The notes under the pieces are model-generated. The model searched no databases. It had not been told where the DNA came from and was given only the letters and a program-made list of their open reading frames with translations. Below are positions 1-14,356 of a stretch of DNA of 64,000 nt, in pieces. Position 1 is the first letter of the stretch, and each line of letters starts with the position of its first letter. The position numbers were made by a program, and so were the translations under genes. Origin of the DNA: Pantoea latae (GTDB taxonomy: Bacteria; Pseudomonadota; Gammaproteobacteria; Enterobacterales; Enterobacteriaceae); the NCBI RefSeq assembly GCF_002077695.1, contig NZ_MWUE01000024.1, positions 1-64,000 of the forward strand. Reading direction: 5' to 3'.

Positions 1-113
1 CGGCACTAGCGCGGCGGTCCCACCTGACCCCATGCCGAACTCAGAAGTGAAACGCCGTAGCGCCGATGGTAGTGTGGGGTCTCCCCATGCGAGAGTAGGG
101 AACTGCCAGGCAT
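1..113 (+). rRNA. rrf: 5S ribosomal RNA, 5' end cut by window
   Basis: The sequence matches enterobacterial 5S rRNA almost base for base, including the conserved central CCGAACTCAGAAGTGAAACG and the closing GCCAGGCAT. The molecule is 120 nt in E. coli; about seven bases are missing at the left edge, so 16S, 23S and spacer tRNA genes should lie just outside the window. In E. coli rrnE lies just upstream of metA, so this is probably the equivalent operon. Confidence 0.97.
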
Positions 114-123
114 CCAAACGAGA

Positions 124-153
124 AAGCCCTCTGCTGACGCAGAGGGCTTTTTT
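124..153 (+). terminator. Rho-independent terminator of the rRNA operon
   Basis: An 11-bp perfect stem (AAGCCCTCTGC / GCAGAGGGCTT) with a TGAC loop runs into a T tract, starting 11 nt after the 5S end. Confidence 0.95.
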
Positions 154-308
154 ACGTCTGTGGATCGCCAAAATCTTCCTCTATTTTCTGCGCTACGACC
201 GTTTTCTCCTGCGCTTGCTTCTCTCTGTTCCCTGATTTCCATTTTAAGCTGAAAGATTTTCATAAACTGCATGAAGACTCGACATCATCGGCATGCCAGG
301 GTAAGGTT

Positions 309-340
309 GGGCATCTGGATGTCTAAACGTATATACGGTT
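309..340. promoter_or_regulatory. Tandem MetJ operator (met boxes) upstream of metA
   Basis: Four consecutive 8-bp units match the met box AGACGTCT at 5, 6, 6 and 5 of 8 positions; the two central units are at 317-332. The stretch closely resembles the E. coli metA operator. MetJ with S-adenosylmethionine would repress metA here. The site ends about 20 bp before the metA start and so must lie over or just after the promoter. Confidence 0.7.
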
Positions 341-359
341 ATAAAGAGGAAAGCCGCAC

Positions 360-1289
360 ATGCCTATCAGGGTTCCCGACGAATTACCGGCAGTAAATTT
401 CTTACGCAATGAGAATGTCTTTGTGATGACCTCATCGCGTGCCAGTGTTCAGGAAATCCGTCCGCTGAAAGTGTTAGTGCTCAACCTGATGCCGAAAAAG
501 ATTGAGACGGAAAATCAGTTCCTGCGTCTGCTCTCCAACTCGCCGTTACAAATCGATATTCAGTTGCTGCGCATCGACAGTCGCGAATCGCGCAACACGC
601 CGATGGAGCACCTCAATAATTTCTACTGTAATTTCGATGATATTCAACATGATAACTTTGATGGCCTGATTGTCACCGGCGCGCCGCTGGGCTTGGTGGA
701 CTTCAACGATGTCGCCTACTGGCCACAGATCCAGCGCGTGCTGCACTGGGCAAAAGAGCATGTCACCTCGACGCTCTTTGTCTGCTGGGCCGTGCAGGCA
801 GCGCTGAATATACTCTACGGTATTCCCAAACAGACGCGGCAGAACAAGCTGTCGGGCGTCTATGAACACCAGATCCTGCATCCGCACGCGCTGCTGACGC
901 GCGGCTTCGACGATAATTTTCTGGCGCCCCATTCGCGCTATGCCGATTTCCCGACGCAGCTCATCACCGATTACACCGATCTGGAGCTGTTCGCCGAATC
1001 GGAGCAGACCGGCGCCTATCTGATGGCCAGCAGAGACAAGCGTCTGGTTTTCGTCACCGGCCATCCGGAATATGACGCGCTGACCCTGTCGGGTGAATAT
1101 CACCGCGATTACGAAGCGGGCCTGCAGCCAGAAGTACCTTTTAACTACTTCCCGCAGGACAACCCAGAGCTGCCGCCGCGCGCCAGCTGGCGCAGCCACG
1201 GCAACCTGCTGTTTTCCAACTGGCTTAACTACTACGTTTACCAGATTACGCCGTTCGATCTGCGCCGTATGAACCCCACGCTGGAGTGA
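360..1289 (+). CDS. metA: Homoserine O-succinyltransferase MetA
   Basis: MetA transfers succinyl from succinyl-CoA to L-homoserine, the first committed step of methionine synthesis in the cytoplasm. The 309-residue length equals that of E. coli MetA. The catalytic nucleophile Cys142 sits in CWAVQA, and His235 and Glu237 lie in GHPEYDA, completing the triad. The ATG is preceded by an AGAGGA ribosome site. The gene stands alone between MetJ-type boxes and its own terminator. In E. coli aceBAK-iclR follows metA; here metH follows directly. Confidence 0.98.
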   Translation: MPIRVPDELPAVNFLRNENVFVMTSSRASVQEIRPLKVLVLNLMPKKIETENQFLRLLSNSPLQIDIQLLRIDSRESRNTPMEHLNNFYCNFDDIQHDNFDGLIVTGAPLGLVDFNDVAYWPQIQRVLHWAKEHVTSTLFVCWAVQAALNILYGIPKQTRQNKLSGVYEHQILHPHALLTRGFDDNFLAPHSRYADFPTQLITDYTDLELFAESEQTGAYLMASRDKRLVFVTGHPEYDALTLSGEYHRDYEAGLQPEVPFNYFPQDNPELPPRASWRSHGNLLFSNWLNYYVYQITPFDLRRMNPTLE

Positions 1290-1326
1290 TCCCTTAAAAG
1301 ATCGCCCTCGTTTATCCTCAGGTGAC

Positions 1327-1351
1327 AGCCGCGAATCGTTCGCGGCTTTTT
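1327..1351 (+). terminator. Rho-independent terminator after metA
   Basis: A 9-bp perfect stem AGCCGCGAA / TTCGCGGCT with a TCG loop runs into a short T tract, 38 nt after the metA stop. Confidence 0.88.
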
Positions 1352-1421
1352 CCCATTTGAAAGTTATGCCAGTATGATGCGCTGGCATTTTAGCCAGCAG
1401 ATTGAGCTGAATGAGGCAAGA

Positions 1422-5105
<3,684 letters not shown>

Positions 5106-5185
5106 AACTACGGACGGGTTCGAAAGTTGAAAGCCAGGTGGCGCGGGCCGAACGAGCAAGATTGCGATCGGCATTGACCAGTAAT

Positions 5186-5212
5186 AAAGGCGGCCATCAG
5201 GCCGCCTTTTTT
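5186..5212 (+). terminator. Terminator between convergent metH and yjbH
   Basis: A 10-bp stem AAAGGCGGCC / GGCCGCCTTT with an ATCA loop is followed by six T on the plus strand. It ends metH transcripts and, having a short A run on its left side, may also end yjbH transcripts from the other strand. Confidence 0.88.
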
Positions 5213-5214
5213 CG

Positions 5215-7305
5215 TTAATTGAAACGCGCGTCGCGATCGGACGTCAGGTCATAAAGCTGATACTTACGTCCCAGCATCTGCCCGCCGTCACGCGTCAGCG
5301 GCACCCAGTTCACCTGCGCGCGGCCGCGCGTCGGCGTCACGGTAAAGAGATCCATCGGAATCGACAAATAGAAGCCTTTGGTAAAATCCCCTTCGCCATA
5401 CTGCTCTGACGACACGTTGGTTTTGGTGGCATAGACGCCGACCATCACGCCGCTGTCAAAGCGCTTCGACACGTCGAGCGTCACGCCCTTGTCCTTCGCC
5501 AGATATTGACCGACGCTCGCCTTCACCAGCAGATCCTGCATAAACCACGGGCGCCAGTAGGCGGTCACGTGACCGGTCGGCGCCTTATAGTTGGTGAACT
5601 GCATCATGTTGTCCCAGTCGCGCTGGCGCACATAGTTGGCGTCGACGCCAAAGGCCCAGTTGCTGTCGACCGGACGATAAAGCATCTCGCCGCCGACGCC
5701 GCCATACATGGTCTCGAGATAACCGCCGTACATCTGGCCGTAAAAGCCGTTGCCGAGGTAGCCCATGTAGTTGGCCTGCAGGTCGTTAACGTAGACGTTG
5801 TTCTCGACGTAGTCGCGGATATGGGTGCGCACGCGCGGCAATGTCGAGTCGGCAGGCGCGCCGTTGTAGTTGAACTTGTCGTAGTTATTGACGAGGTTGC
5901 CGAACAGGCTGCCGCCCACCAGCAGATGATCGGTAAACCAGTAGTCGAGGTTGCCCATCACGCCGACCTGATACATGTAGAAGCTTTCCGGGCCGCCCAC
6001 CGACTGGTTCAATACCGGCGACAGGCTGTAGTTGAGCCGCTCTTTACGAATAAAGAAGCCCTGTTCGGTTTCGCCCGCATCCACCGGATTTTCGCGCGTC
6101 TGGCGCAGCGGCTGCTCCTGACCGAGCGGATAGCCCTCCAGCTGATTGCGCAGGCTGCTGACGTCGGTGCGCGTGGTTACCTGCGGCATATTAAAGCGCG
6201 ACTCGGTGACGTCGATGGTCTCAATGCCCGCCGGCAGATTGTTCATCATGATGCGGTTGGCGCGGTCGACCCCTTCGCGCGTATCGCGGTATTTGGTCTG
6301 CTCGCCAGAGACATAAATCGTGCTGCCGCGGGTCTGAATGCGCGGCCCGCTCAGCCCGGCGTTGTACTTCAGATCGGTCAGCTGGCTGGCGACCACCGTC
6401 GGCTCCAGCATGCGCTCCTGCGGATGGGGCTGATACGCGGGCTTCGCGCTGTCGATATGCGCCTGGCGCAGATCGTTGAAGTTGGTGCGCACCGTCACCC
6501 CGAACATAAAGGTATTGCCGCGCTCGTAGCTGGCGTTGATATCGGCCCAGTCGGTCACGCGGTAAATGGCGCCGACGTTCACTTTGCTGCGCTGCTCCAG
6601 CCTGCCGGCGAAATCATCCTGATAATCGTTGCCCTCATACTCCAGCTTCAGGCGCAGCGGCTGCCACGGCGTCTGATACTCCACGCCGCCGAACAGCGCC
6701 GACGGGCCGTGGAACATCTGCGAGCCGTTGATTGACCCCGCTTCACCGACGCCAGGACGCTGGCAGTAGCTGTCGCTATAGGAACAGAAAGGGTTTTTCA
6801 CCGTGCCGCTGTTGCCGAGGTAGCCCCAGCCGAGCCCCAGCGTGAAGTCGAACGGCCCCCAGGCCTTGCTCGCCACCAGATATTCGCTATCGAACAGGCC
6901 GGTGCCGCCGAGATCGCGCGAGCCGAAAGCGACCTCCGGCAGCCAGTAGCTCTCTTTCAGCAGGCGCAGCTTGAGGTCAAACGCCTTGTCCTTATAGCTC
7001 TGATTGCCGCTAAAGCTTTCGACGCCGCTGTAGCGGCGCGTGCGCACGTCGGTATAGCGCACCGTGGTCTCCAGCCAGGGCATCAGCTGCAGCGAGGCGG
7101 AATAGTAGCGGTACTGATCGTTGTCGCGGAAGTTGAGGCTGAACTCGCCTTCGCGCGCCATGCGCGCGGTCGGCACCTGCAGCAGGCCGACGCCGCCGAA
7201 GTCAGACTGCGACGGACCCACCGGATCGGCAAAGGTATCGGCCTGCGCCTGACAGGCGGCGGCCACGGAGACAGCCAGCAGGCTGAAAAGAAGTCGTTTA
7301 TTCAT
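5215..7305 (-). CDS. yjbH: YjbH, outer-membrane beta-barrel protein of the yjb exopolysaccharide operon
   Basis: YjbH is the large last protein of yjbEFGH, an operon linked in E. coli to making an extracellular polysaccharide. At 696 residues it matches the family length (E. coli 698). It starts with a Sec signal peptide ([18 protein letters not shown]) and is rich in the alternating aromatic/polar segments of outer-membrane barrels. The ATG at 7305 overlaps the yjbG stop as TGATG, implying translational coupling; an in-frame GTG three bases upstream (7308) is a less likely start. It may form an export channel, but that is inference. Confidence 0.92.
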   Translation of the reverse strand: MNKRLLFSLLAVSVAAACQAQADTFADPVGPSQSDFGGVGLLQVPTARMAREGEFSLNFRDNDQYRYYSASLQLMPWLETTVRYTDVRTRRYSGVESFSGNQSYKDKAFDLKLRLLKESYWLPEVAFGSRDLGGTGLFDSEYLVASKAWGPFDFTLGLGWGYLGNSGTVKNPFCSYSDSYCQRPGVGEAGSINGSQMFHGPSALFGGVEYQTPWQPLRLKLEYEGNDYQDDFAGRLEQRSKVNVGAIYRVTDWADINASYERGNTFMFGVTVRTNFNDLRQAHIDSAKPAYQPHPQERMLEPTVVASQLTDLKYNAGLSGPRIQTRGSTIYVSGEQTKYRDTREGVDRANRIMMNNLPAGIETIDVTESRFNMPQVTTRTDVSSLRNQLEGYPLGQEQPLRQTRENPVDAGETEQGFFIRKERLNYSLSPVLNQSVGGPESFYMYQVGVMGNLDYWFTDHLLVGGSLFGNLVNNYDKFNYNGAPADSTLPRVRTHIRDYVENNVYVNDLQANYMGYLGNGFYGQMYGGYLETMYGGVGGEMLYRPVDSNWAFGVDANYVRQRDWDNMMQFTNYKAPTGHVTAYWRPWFMQDLLVKASVGQYLAKDKGVTLDVSKRFDSGVMVGVYATKTNVSSEQYGEGDFTKGFYLSIPMDLFTVTPTRGRAQVNWVPLTRDGGQMLGRKYQLYDLTSDRDARFN

Positions 7306-8042
7306 CACTCTGGCACCCGGTGAGTCAGAACAGAAATCATGCGCTGGTTCAAATCGTCATACGCGTCAGGCAGGCTCCAGGCGGAGAAGCCGAGCCAGAT
7401 CACGCTGCCGGGCGCGACCTCGACGTGACGATGGTTCCAGTAGGCCACCGGCACGCGCTGCGTCTCGCCAGAGGGAGCGATCACCGTGGCGTAGCTGTTC
7501 TCCGCGCCGGACAGACGCGGGTGCTGCGCCAGATAGCCGCGCACCGTCTGGCCGGGCTGCCAGCTGACTTTGCCTGCGCCGCTCAGCGCGCCCATCAGCC
7601 ATACGCTGTCGGAAGGCGGCGTCAGCCAGAGGTCGTAGCGGCCTTCCAGACGACGATTGGCCTCGGGATGCAGGCGGATCGCGTCGGGATCGAGCGAGAC
7701 GAACTGACGGCCAGCGACCCTGACGGCGCTGAGCTGACGCAGCACCTCGCCGATGGCGGTGGCGCGATCGCCGCTGCTCTGCGCCTGCCAGGCGCGCAGA
7801 TCGGCCAGCGTCTTCTGCTGTTGCTGCTGCGCGGCCGGGCTGGCGTTGCGCGCCGCGATGACCGCGCCGGGCCACCAGACGGTGTCGAGCAGCGCAGGCT
7901 GCGTCGTCAGCTGCGCCAGATTCTGTACGTTATCGAGCGTGGCGCTGCCCTGCGCGGCGTGCACCGTAACCTGGCCCGCCGCCCACGCGGCGCTGCTGCC
8001 AGCCAGCATCAGCCCGGCCAGCAAAGAGAGTGTTGTTTTCAT
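7305..8042 (-). CDS. yjbG: YjbG, periplasmic GfcC-type polysaccharide protein
   Basis: At 245 residues it equals E. coli YjbG and belongs to the GfcC-like capsule family. A clear signal peptide ends near AWAAG, about residue 23, predicting a periplasmic protein. The start overlaps the yjbF stop by four bases (ATGA) and the stop overlaps yjbH, so the three genes are translated as a coupled block. The GfcC relative in the group 4 capsule operon suggests a role in polysaccharide export or assembly; its exact function is not known. Confidence 0.93.
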   Translation of the reverse strand: MKTTLSLLAGLMLAGSSAAWAAGQVTVHAAQGSATLDNVQNLAQLTTQPALLDTVWWPGAVIAARNASPAAQQQQQKTLADLRAWQAQSSGDRATAIGEVLRQLSAVRVAGRQFVSLDPDAIRLHPEANRRLEGRYDLWLTPPSDSVWLMGALSGAGKVSWQPGQTVRGYLAQHPRLSGAENSYATVIAPSGETQRVPVAYWNHRHVEVAPGSVIWLGFSAWSLPDAYDDLNQRMISVLTHRVPE

Positions 8043-8686
8043 GATTTCGCCGGCTTCAGAAGGGTGGTGGCAACAGGGAAGTCGTCCGCAGCCAGCATCT
8101 GGCGCGCCTGCACCACGTCGCCGCTGCCGTTATCGATCCAGAAGGTATTTTCCCACGCGCGGCCGGTCGCCTCGATGCGTGCCTGCTCAGTCCAGACGCG
8201 ACAGGCGACACGGCGGCCCGCCAGCGTCAGCACCTCGTCGGTGCCGCGCGTAAAGCGCGAGCTGACCGTGGCGGCGCGCGTCGCGCCGTGTTCGGTCCAC
8301 TGCACGATGCGCGTCCAGCCGGCGCCGTCGCGCAGATGCAGCGCGTCCGCCAGGGGATCCTGCGGCAGGTTGCTCACGGCCTGCAGGTTATCGGGCAGGC
8401 CCAGGGTTTTAATCAGGCGCCCGTGTTGAGTCACCAGCATGGCGTTATCCTGGGTGATCCACTTTTGTCGGCCATTTTCGTTATAGCCGAGCACAACGAA
8501 AATCTGCGGGCCGTCATTAATGCGGGCGTAGAGGCTGGCGTAGGGCAGATCGGCGATCTGCTGGCTGGTTTTCGTCACGTCATCGGGGCCAGACACCGCC
8601 ATCATGACGGTCTGTTCCAGCCCTTTTTGCGTTTGCGTGCAGGCCTGCAGCAGCAGGCAAGCCAGCAACAAAGGAAGTTGGCGCAC
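8039..8686 (-). CDS. yjbF: YjbF, GfcB-type lipoprotein of the yjb operon
   Basis: The protein aligns along its length with E. coli YjbF (212 aa), including LPYASLYARINDGPQ and GRQKWITQDNAMLVTQHGRL-like segments. The start is a GTG at 8686 giving 215 residues; an upstream in-frame ATG at 8842 would add 52 residues with no family support and would precede the lipobox. AGGGA lies six bases before the GTG. The lipobox LLLQAC places the lipidated Cys at residue 16, so it should sit in the outer membrane. It is separated from yjbE by a terminator hairpin. Confidence 0.92.
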   Translation of the reverse strand: MRQLPLLLACLLLQACTQTQKGLEQTVMMAVSGPDDVTKTSQQIADLPYASLYARINDGPQIFVVLGYNENGRQKWITQDNAMLVTQHGRLIKTLGLPDNLQAVSNLPQDPLADALHLRDGAGWTRIVQWTEHGATRAATVSSRFTRGTDEVLTLAGRRVACRVWTEQARIEATGRAWENTFWIDNGSGDVVQARQMLAADDFPVATTLLKPAKS

Positions 8687-8714
8687 TGTGTGTCCCTGTA
8701 AAAGATGCCGAAGC

Positions 8715-8743
8715 AAAAAATAACCACACGGCTGTGTGGTTAT
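8715..8743 (-). terminator. Terminator/attenuator inside the yjb operon, between yjbE and yjbF
   Basis: Read on the minus strand, a perfect 10-bp stem (ATAACCACAC / GTGTGGTTAT) with an AGCC loop is followed by six T. It lies 17 nt after the yjbE stop and 28 nt before the yjbF start, so most transcripts may stop after yjbE. Confidence 0.85.
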
Positions 8744-8759
8744 GTTTAAAGGTGCTACA

Positions 8760-9008
8760 TCAACGAGTGGTGCTCGTTGTGGTCGTGGTTGTTGTACCGG
8801 TATTCGCGCCGTCACCACCGCCAGAAGCGGCGATACCGACACCGACTAAGGCGCCGAGCGCGCCGATACCAACAGCGGTCGAGGTGCCAGCGGAGATTGC
8901 TCCCGCCTGCGCGCCCGCTGCGGCACCCGCTTCTTCCGGAGCGGCAAAAGCCACGGAATGCGCTGCGACGTATAGTACGGCTGCTCCGGCAACCATGATT
9001 TTTTTCAT
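8760..9008 (-). CDS. yjbE: YjbE, small secreted Ala/Gly-rich protein with poly-Thr tail
   Basis: This 82-residue protein matches E. coli YjbE (80 aa) in layout: a signal peptide ending about VAFAA, an Ala/Gly/Ser-rich middle, GGGDGANTG, then a run of seven Thr and a short tail. It should be exported to the periplasm or beyond. It is first in yjbEFGH and is followed by a terminator, suggesting it is made in excess over YjbFGH. A TATACT minus-strand -10-like element at 9062-9067 lies about 55 bp upstream. Its molecular role is unknown. Confidence 0.92.
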   Translation of the reverse strand: MKKIMVAGAAVLYVAAHSVAFAAPEEAGAAAGAQAGAISAGTSTAVGIGALGALVGVGIAASGGGDGANTGTTTTTTTSTTR

Positions 9009-9386
9009 ACAACGTGTCCTGCATTGAGTGAATGAAGGATGTACCCGTTTCGGGCGCGTTCAGTATAGGGCAACAAATTACCAGAGTTCAGCGCGGGAAA
9101 AAGCGGGTGAAAAGAGGCGGTTATTTTGGCTAAAAAGAGGGCTAAACAGCGATAAACCCTTTTTCATTCGGAAGATTTAAGGTGTGGCGAAATTTATCGC
9201 TGCCCTGAAATTCATTGCAAAGCGTTTTACGCTTTTTTATTAATAACTGGTACGGAAAAGCGATTATCAGAATTAGCCTGGCGGGCTGAAAATAAAATAG
9301 CGTTAAAAAACAGAGGCAAAAGAGAAAGGGAAGGGCAGATAAGGTCCAGTTTAAACGCGAGGGCAGCGCTATTCCCGCGCGCAGCT

Positions 9387-9422
9387 TAAGAGCAATCTCA
9401 GGGTAATTTAAGAATTATCCCG
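9387..9422. promoter_or_regulatory. Two candidate RcsB(A) boxes upstream of yjbEFGH
   Basis: TAAGAGCAATCTCA (9387-9400) and TAAGAATTATCCCG (9409-9422) each match 10 of 14 positions of the RcsAB box TAAGAATATTCTTA. In E. coli yjbEFGH is activated by the Rcs phosphorelay. The distance to yjbE (about 380 bp) is long, so this is tentative. Confidence 0.3.
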
Positions 9423-9466
9423 TCGTCTCTGCGCATATTATCAGCGCTTTTGCGTTGTGAAGCGTG

Positions 9467-9490
9467 AAAAAAGGCGGCCATGAGGCCGCC
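9467..9490 (-). terminator. Rho-independent terminator of pgi
   Basis: On the minus strand GGCGGCC / GGCCGCC (7 bp, TCAT loop) is followed by six T, 21 nt after the pgi stop. Confidence 0.9.
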
Positions 9491-9510
9491 CTGAGACAAT
9501 CGCGGCGTGA

Positions 9511-11157
<1,647 letters not shown>

Positions 11158-11263
11158 GGCAACACTCTTGTTGATTTAAAAACCGTCATTCCATCGTGGG
11201 CAATCACACCCGTATAGCGTTTCAGTATGACAACTGTGTTCACTGAAAGGAAAAATTTTGTCG

Positions 11264-11292
11264 CGGCCGCCGCGCGCGCCGCGCGGCGGCCG
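11264..11292. repeat. GC-only perfect inverted repeat
   Basis: CGGCCGCCGCGC and its exact reverse complement flank a 5-nt GCGCC spacer, so all 29 bases are G or C. There is no T tract on the plus strand and only a mixed CAAAATTTTT sequence on the minus side, in the pgi leader about 107 bp upstream of its start. Confidence 0.8.
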
Positions 11293-11491
11293 GGATCGCG
11301 CGGGTGCGATTTTCAGATTAGGCGACGCCTATTGTGCCGCGAACGCCCTCGCTGAACCTTGTGCCGCATCAGCATAAACCGACGCGCGCGGCCTCATTTA
11401 ACGCTGCGGGCGCAGCAAATTACCGACAGACGTAGACAGCAACCTTATGACCCGGTATTTTTATGCGGCTACTTGCGCACCCGTGCGCAAG

Positions 11492-11676
11492 CCAGAAGAG
11501 GCGCGTCGCCCAGGCAGTGTGTTGGAGGAACCGTATCCGGGGATAACACATCAGGGGGAGCGACGCCGAGGTGGTCAACACACGGCGTGTTGCCTGTCGG
11601 CTGCAGGGGCTGAATCCCCTGGGTTGTCACCAGAGGCGTCCACAGTCGGTCGCTTCGCAAGGTGAAGTGCTTCTGG
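11492..11676 (+). ncRNA. Lysine riboswitch (L box) controlling lysC
   Basis: The sequence follows the enterobacterial lysC leader closely. The closing helix is CCAGAAG (11492-11498) with CTTCTGG (11670-11676); conserved blocks AGAGGCGCG, TGTTGGAGGA, GGGGGAGCGACGCCGAGG, GGGGCTGAATCCCCTGGGTTGTCACCAGA-like (split here) and CAGTCGG are present. Lysine binding should shut off lysC, in E. coli mainly at translation and RNA decay. A downstream CTCCCG...CGGGAG helix (11742-11763) near the start codon is a likely part of the expression platform. Confidence 0.95.
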
Positions 11677-11789
11677 GTGACTCGTCTCCTGATCTTGTCT
11701 GCCCAATTCTGCTCTTCCCTTGTGCCAAGGCTGATACCATATCTCCCGTCCCTACACGCGGGAGAAGATAACCTGACACGAGGTCGTAC

Positions 11790-13142
11790 ATGTCTCAAAC
11801 TCTGATCGTGGCGAAATTTGGCGGCACCAGCGTTGCCGATTTCGATGCTATGAACCGCAGCGCCGATGTGGTGCTGGCCAATGCCAACACGCGTCTGGTG
11901 GTGCTCTCCGCTTCGGCGGGCGTGACTAACCTGCTGGTCTCGCTGGCGGAAGGCCAGGAGCAGGCGCAGCGCGCATACCTGCTGGACGAAATTCGCCGCA
12001 TTCAGTATGCGATCGTCGAACGTCTGCAAAATCCCGCCGTTATCCGTGATGAAATCGACCGCATGATCGAAAACATCACCATGCTTTCCGACGCCGCCTC
12101 GCTGGCAACCTCTAATGCCCTGACCGACGAGCTGGTCAGCCACGGCGAACTGATGTCGACGCTGCTGTTCGTAGAAATTCTGCGCGAGCGTCAGGTCGAC
12201 GCGGAGTGGTTCGACGTGCGTAAAGTGATGCGCACTAACGACCGGTTCGGCCGCGCCGAGCCGGAGATCGCCACGCTGGCCGAGCAGGCCGCCGCGCTGC
12301 TGACGCCGCGTCTGGCGCAGTCGCTGGTGATCACCCAGGGCTTTATCGGCAGCGAGCAGAAGGGTCGCACCACCACGCTGGGACGCGGCGGCAGCGACTA
12401 TACCGCGGCGCTGCTGGGCGAGGCGCTGCAGGCGGCGCGCGTCGACATCTGGACCGACGTCGCCGGCATCTACACCACCGATCCGCGCGTGGTGCCGTCC
12501 GCTAAGCGTATTGACGACATCACCTTCGAAGAGGCGACCGAAATGGCGATCTTCGGCGCCAAGGTGCTGCATCCGGCAACGCTGCTGCCGGCGGTGCGCA
12601 GCGATATTCCGGTGTTTGTCGGCTCAAGCAAAGATCCCGCCGCGGGCGGCACGCGCGTGCATCGCGAAACCGCCAACCCGCCGCTGTTCCGCGCGCTGGC
12701 GCTGCGTCGTCGCCAGACGCTGCTGACGCTGCACAGCCTGAATATGCTGCATTCGCGCGGCTTCCTCGTTGAAGTTTTCACCATCCTGGCGCGCCATAAT
12801 ATCTCCGTGGATCTGATCACCACCTCGGAAGTGAGCGTGGCGCTGACGCTCGACACCACCGGCTCTACCTCCACTGGCGACAGCCTGCTGACCCAGGCCC
12901 TGCTGACAGAGCTGTCGTCGCTCTGCCGCGTGGAAGTCGAGGAGAACCTGGCGCTGGTGGCGATCATCGGCAACAACCTTTCCCGCGCGCGCGGCGTCGG
13001 CAAAGAGGTGTTCGGCACGCTTGAGCCGTTTAACCTGCGTCTTATCTGCTACGGCGCCAGCAGCTACAACCTCTGCTTCCTTGTGCCGGGCGAAGATGCG
13101 GAAAGCGTGGTGCGCGCGCTGCATAAAAACCTGTTTGAATAA
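11790..13142 (+). CDS. lysC: Lysine-sensitive aspartokinase III LysC
   Basis: LysC phosphorylates L-aspartate with ATP, opening the lysine/threonine/methionine pathway, and is inhibited by lysine. The protein has 450 residues (E. coli 449). The KFGGTS nucleotide-binding motif is at 9-14; the kinase domain carries GFIGS and TLGRGGSDYTAALLGEAL; two ACT domains occupy the C-terminal third (TLHSLNMLHSRGFLVEVF and ALVAIIGNNLSRARG). The ATG follows an ACGAGG site. Control by the lysine riboswitch adds gene-level feedback to the enzyme-level feedback. Confidence 0.98.
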   Translation: MSQTLIVAKFGGTSVADFDAMNRSADVVLANANTRLVVLSASAGVTNLLVSLAEGQEQAQRAYLLDEIRRIQYAIVERLQNPAVIRDEIDRMIENITMLSDAASLATSNALTDELVSHGELMSTLLFVEILRERQVDAEWFDVRKVMRTNDRFGRAEPEIATLAEQAAALLTPRLAQSLVITQGFIGSEQKGRTTTLGRGGSDYTAALLGEALQAARVDIWTDVAGIYTTDPRVVPSAKRIDDITFEEATEMAIFGAKVLHPATLLPAVRSDIPVFVGSSKDPAAGGTRVHRETANPPLFRALALRRRQTLLTLHSLNMLHSRGFLVEVFTILARHNISVDLITTSEVSVALTLDTTGSTSTGDSLLTQALLTELSSLCRVEVEENLALVAIIGNNLSRARGVGKEVFGTLEPFNLRLICYGASSYNLCFLVPGEDAESVVRALHKNLFE

Positions 13143-13393
13143 GGATCCGCTCAGCCGGATCGGATCCGGCTGGTGCGATCCACCGCTTTTTAGCGCTAAA
13201 ACCAGCGTATTTCCGACGCGCTTTGGCGGATCGGCAGCAGTCGATCCGCATTTTCCCCCCATGCCCCGACTCAGCCTTACGCCTCGATAACGAAATGTTA
13301 TGATCCCGCTCCGCTGGCGCACCGTTCCTGCGTCGCGTTTCTCTGTGGCAAGACCGCGCAAAAAACACAACATTCAAAGAAGGAAGTCTGGCT

Positions 13394-14326
13394 ATGCTCG
13401 CCAAATTAACCCGCCTGTTCCCGCTGTGGGCCGTGCTGCTCTCGGTCGCCGCCTACTATTCGCCCGGCACCTTTCTCGCTATCGGGCCCTGGGTCAGCTG
13501 GCTGCTGATGCTGATTATGTTCGGCATGGGGGTCACGCTGAATATTGATGATTTCAAACGTGTGCTGGTGCGCCCGGCGCCGGTGATCGCCGGCACCTTC
13601 CTGCACTATCTGGTGATGCCGCTCGCCGCCTGGGCGCTGGCGAAGCTGTTTCATATGCCGCCGGATCTCTCCGCCGGTATGATCCTGGTGGGCAGCGTGG
13701 CCAGCGGCACCGCGTCGAACGTGATGATCTATCTGGCGAAGGGCGACGTTGCGCTGTCGGTGACCATCTCCTCGGTCTCCGCGCTGGTGGGCGTGGTCGC
13801 CACGCCGCTGCTGACGCGCTTCTATGTCGATACCCATATCCAGGTGGATGTGGTGGGGATGCTGCTCAGCATCGTGAAGATCGTGGTGATCCCGATTAGC
13901 CTGGGGCTGATCGTCCACCACAGCCTCAACGGTGTGGTGCGCCGCGTAGAGCCTTATCTGCCGGCGTTTTCTATGCTCTGCATTCTGCTGATCATCAGCG
14001 CGGTAGTGGCGGGCAGCCAGGGCTTTATCGGCTCGGTCGGACTGGTGGTGATCGCCGCGGTGATTCTGCATAACGCTATCGGCCTGCTGGGCGGCTACTG
14101 GGGCGGCAAGCTGTTCGGTTTCGACGAGTCCACCTGCCGCACGCTGGCGCTGGAAGTGGGGATGCAGAACTCGGGTCTGGCGGCGACGCTGGGCAAGCTC
14201 TACTTCTCGCCGCTGGCCGCGCTGCCGGGCGCGCTCTTTTCGGTGTGGCACAACCTGTCTGGTTCGCTGCTGGCGGGCTACTGGTCCGGCAAGCCGATCG
14301 ACAAGACGCCGATCGACAAGAAGTAA
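13394..14326 (+). CDS. panS: PanS-type bile acid:sodium symporter family transporter
   Basis: This 310-residue membrane protein belongs to the BASS (bile acid:sodium symporter) family, with about ten hydrophobic segments. Family signatures include [35 protein letters not shown] and [17 protein letters not shown]. It most resembles PanS, described in Salmonella as a ketopantoate/pantoate importer; the actual substrate here is not shown by sequence. The start follows AAGGAAG. It ends with two near-identical IDKTP/IDKK segments. It has its own hairpin and faces yjbB. Confidence 0.85.
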   Translation: MLAKLTRLFPLWAVLLSVAAYYSPGTFLAIGPWVSWLLMLIMFGMGVTLNIDDFKRVLVRPAPVIAGTFLHYLVMPLAAWALAKLFHMPPDLSAGMILVGSVASGTASNVMIYLAKGDVALSVTISSVSALVGVVATPLLTRFYVDTHIQVDVVGMLLSIVKIVVIPISLGLIVHHSLNGVVRRVEPYLPAFSMLCILLIISAVVAGSQGFIGSVGLVVIAAVILHNAIGLLGGYWGGKLFGFDESTCRTLALEVGMQNSGLAATLGKLYFSPLAALPGALFSVWHNLSGSLLAGYWSGKPIDKTPIDKK

Positions 14327-14331
14327 CGAGA

Positions 14332-14356
14332 CGGGGGCCGCGCGCCCCCGCTTTAT
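14332..14356 (+). terminator. Hairpin terminator after panS, facing yjbB
   Basis: CGGGGGC / GCCCCCG with a 5-nt loop is followed by the weak tail CTTTATTC. It overlaps the yjbB stop codon. Confidence 0.6.

Larger units (their letters stand above)
9009..9510. other. 502-nt spacer between yjbE and pgi
   Basis: I see no gene here. It holds the pgi terminator at its right end, two RcsB-like boxes (9387-9422), several A/T-rich tracts and a possible yjbE promoter near 9060 on the minus strand (TATACT with a weak -35). Confidence 0.6.
11158..11789. other. 632-nt divergent regulatory region between pgi and lysC
   Basis: There is no protein gene. The left part holds the pgi promoter region and a 29-bp GC-only palindrome (11264-11292); the right part is the lysC leader with a hairpin at 11473-11492 and the lysine riboswitch. 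Confidence 0.8.

Noticed and set aside
5506..6735. 409-codon open frame opposite yjbH
   Set aside because: It is fully antisense to a conserved gene, has low-complexity His/Val/Ala/Arg content typical of GC-rich shadow frames, and no homology.
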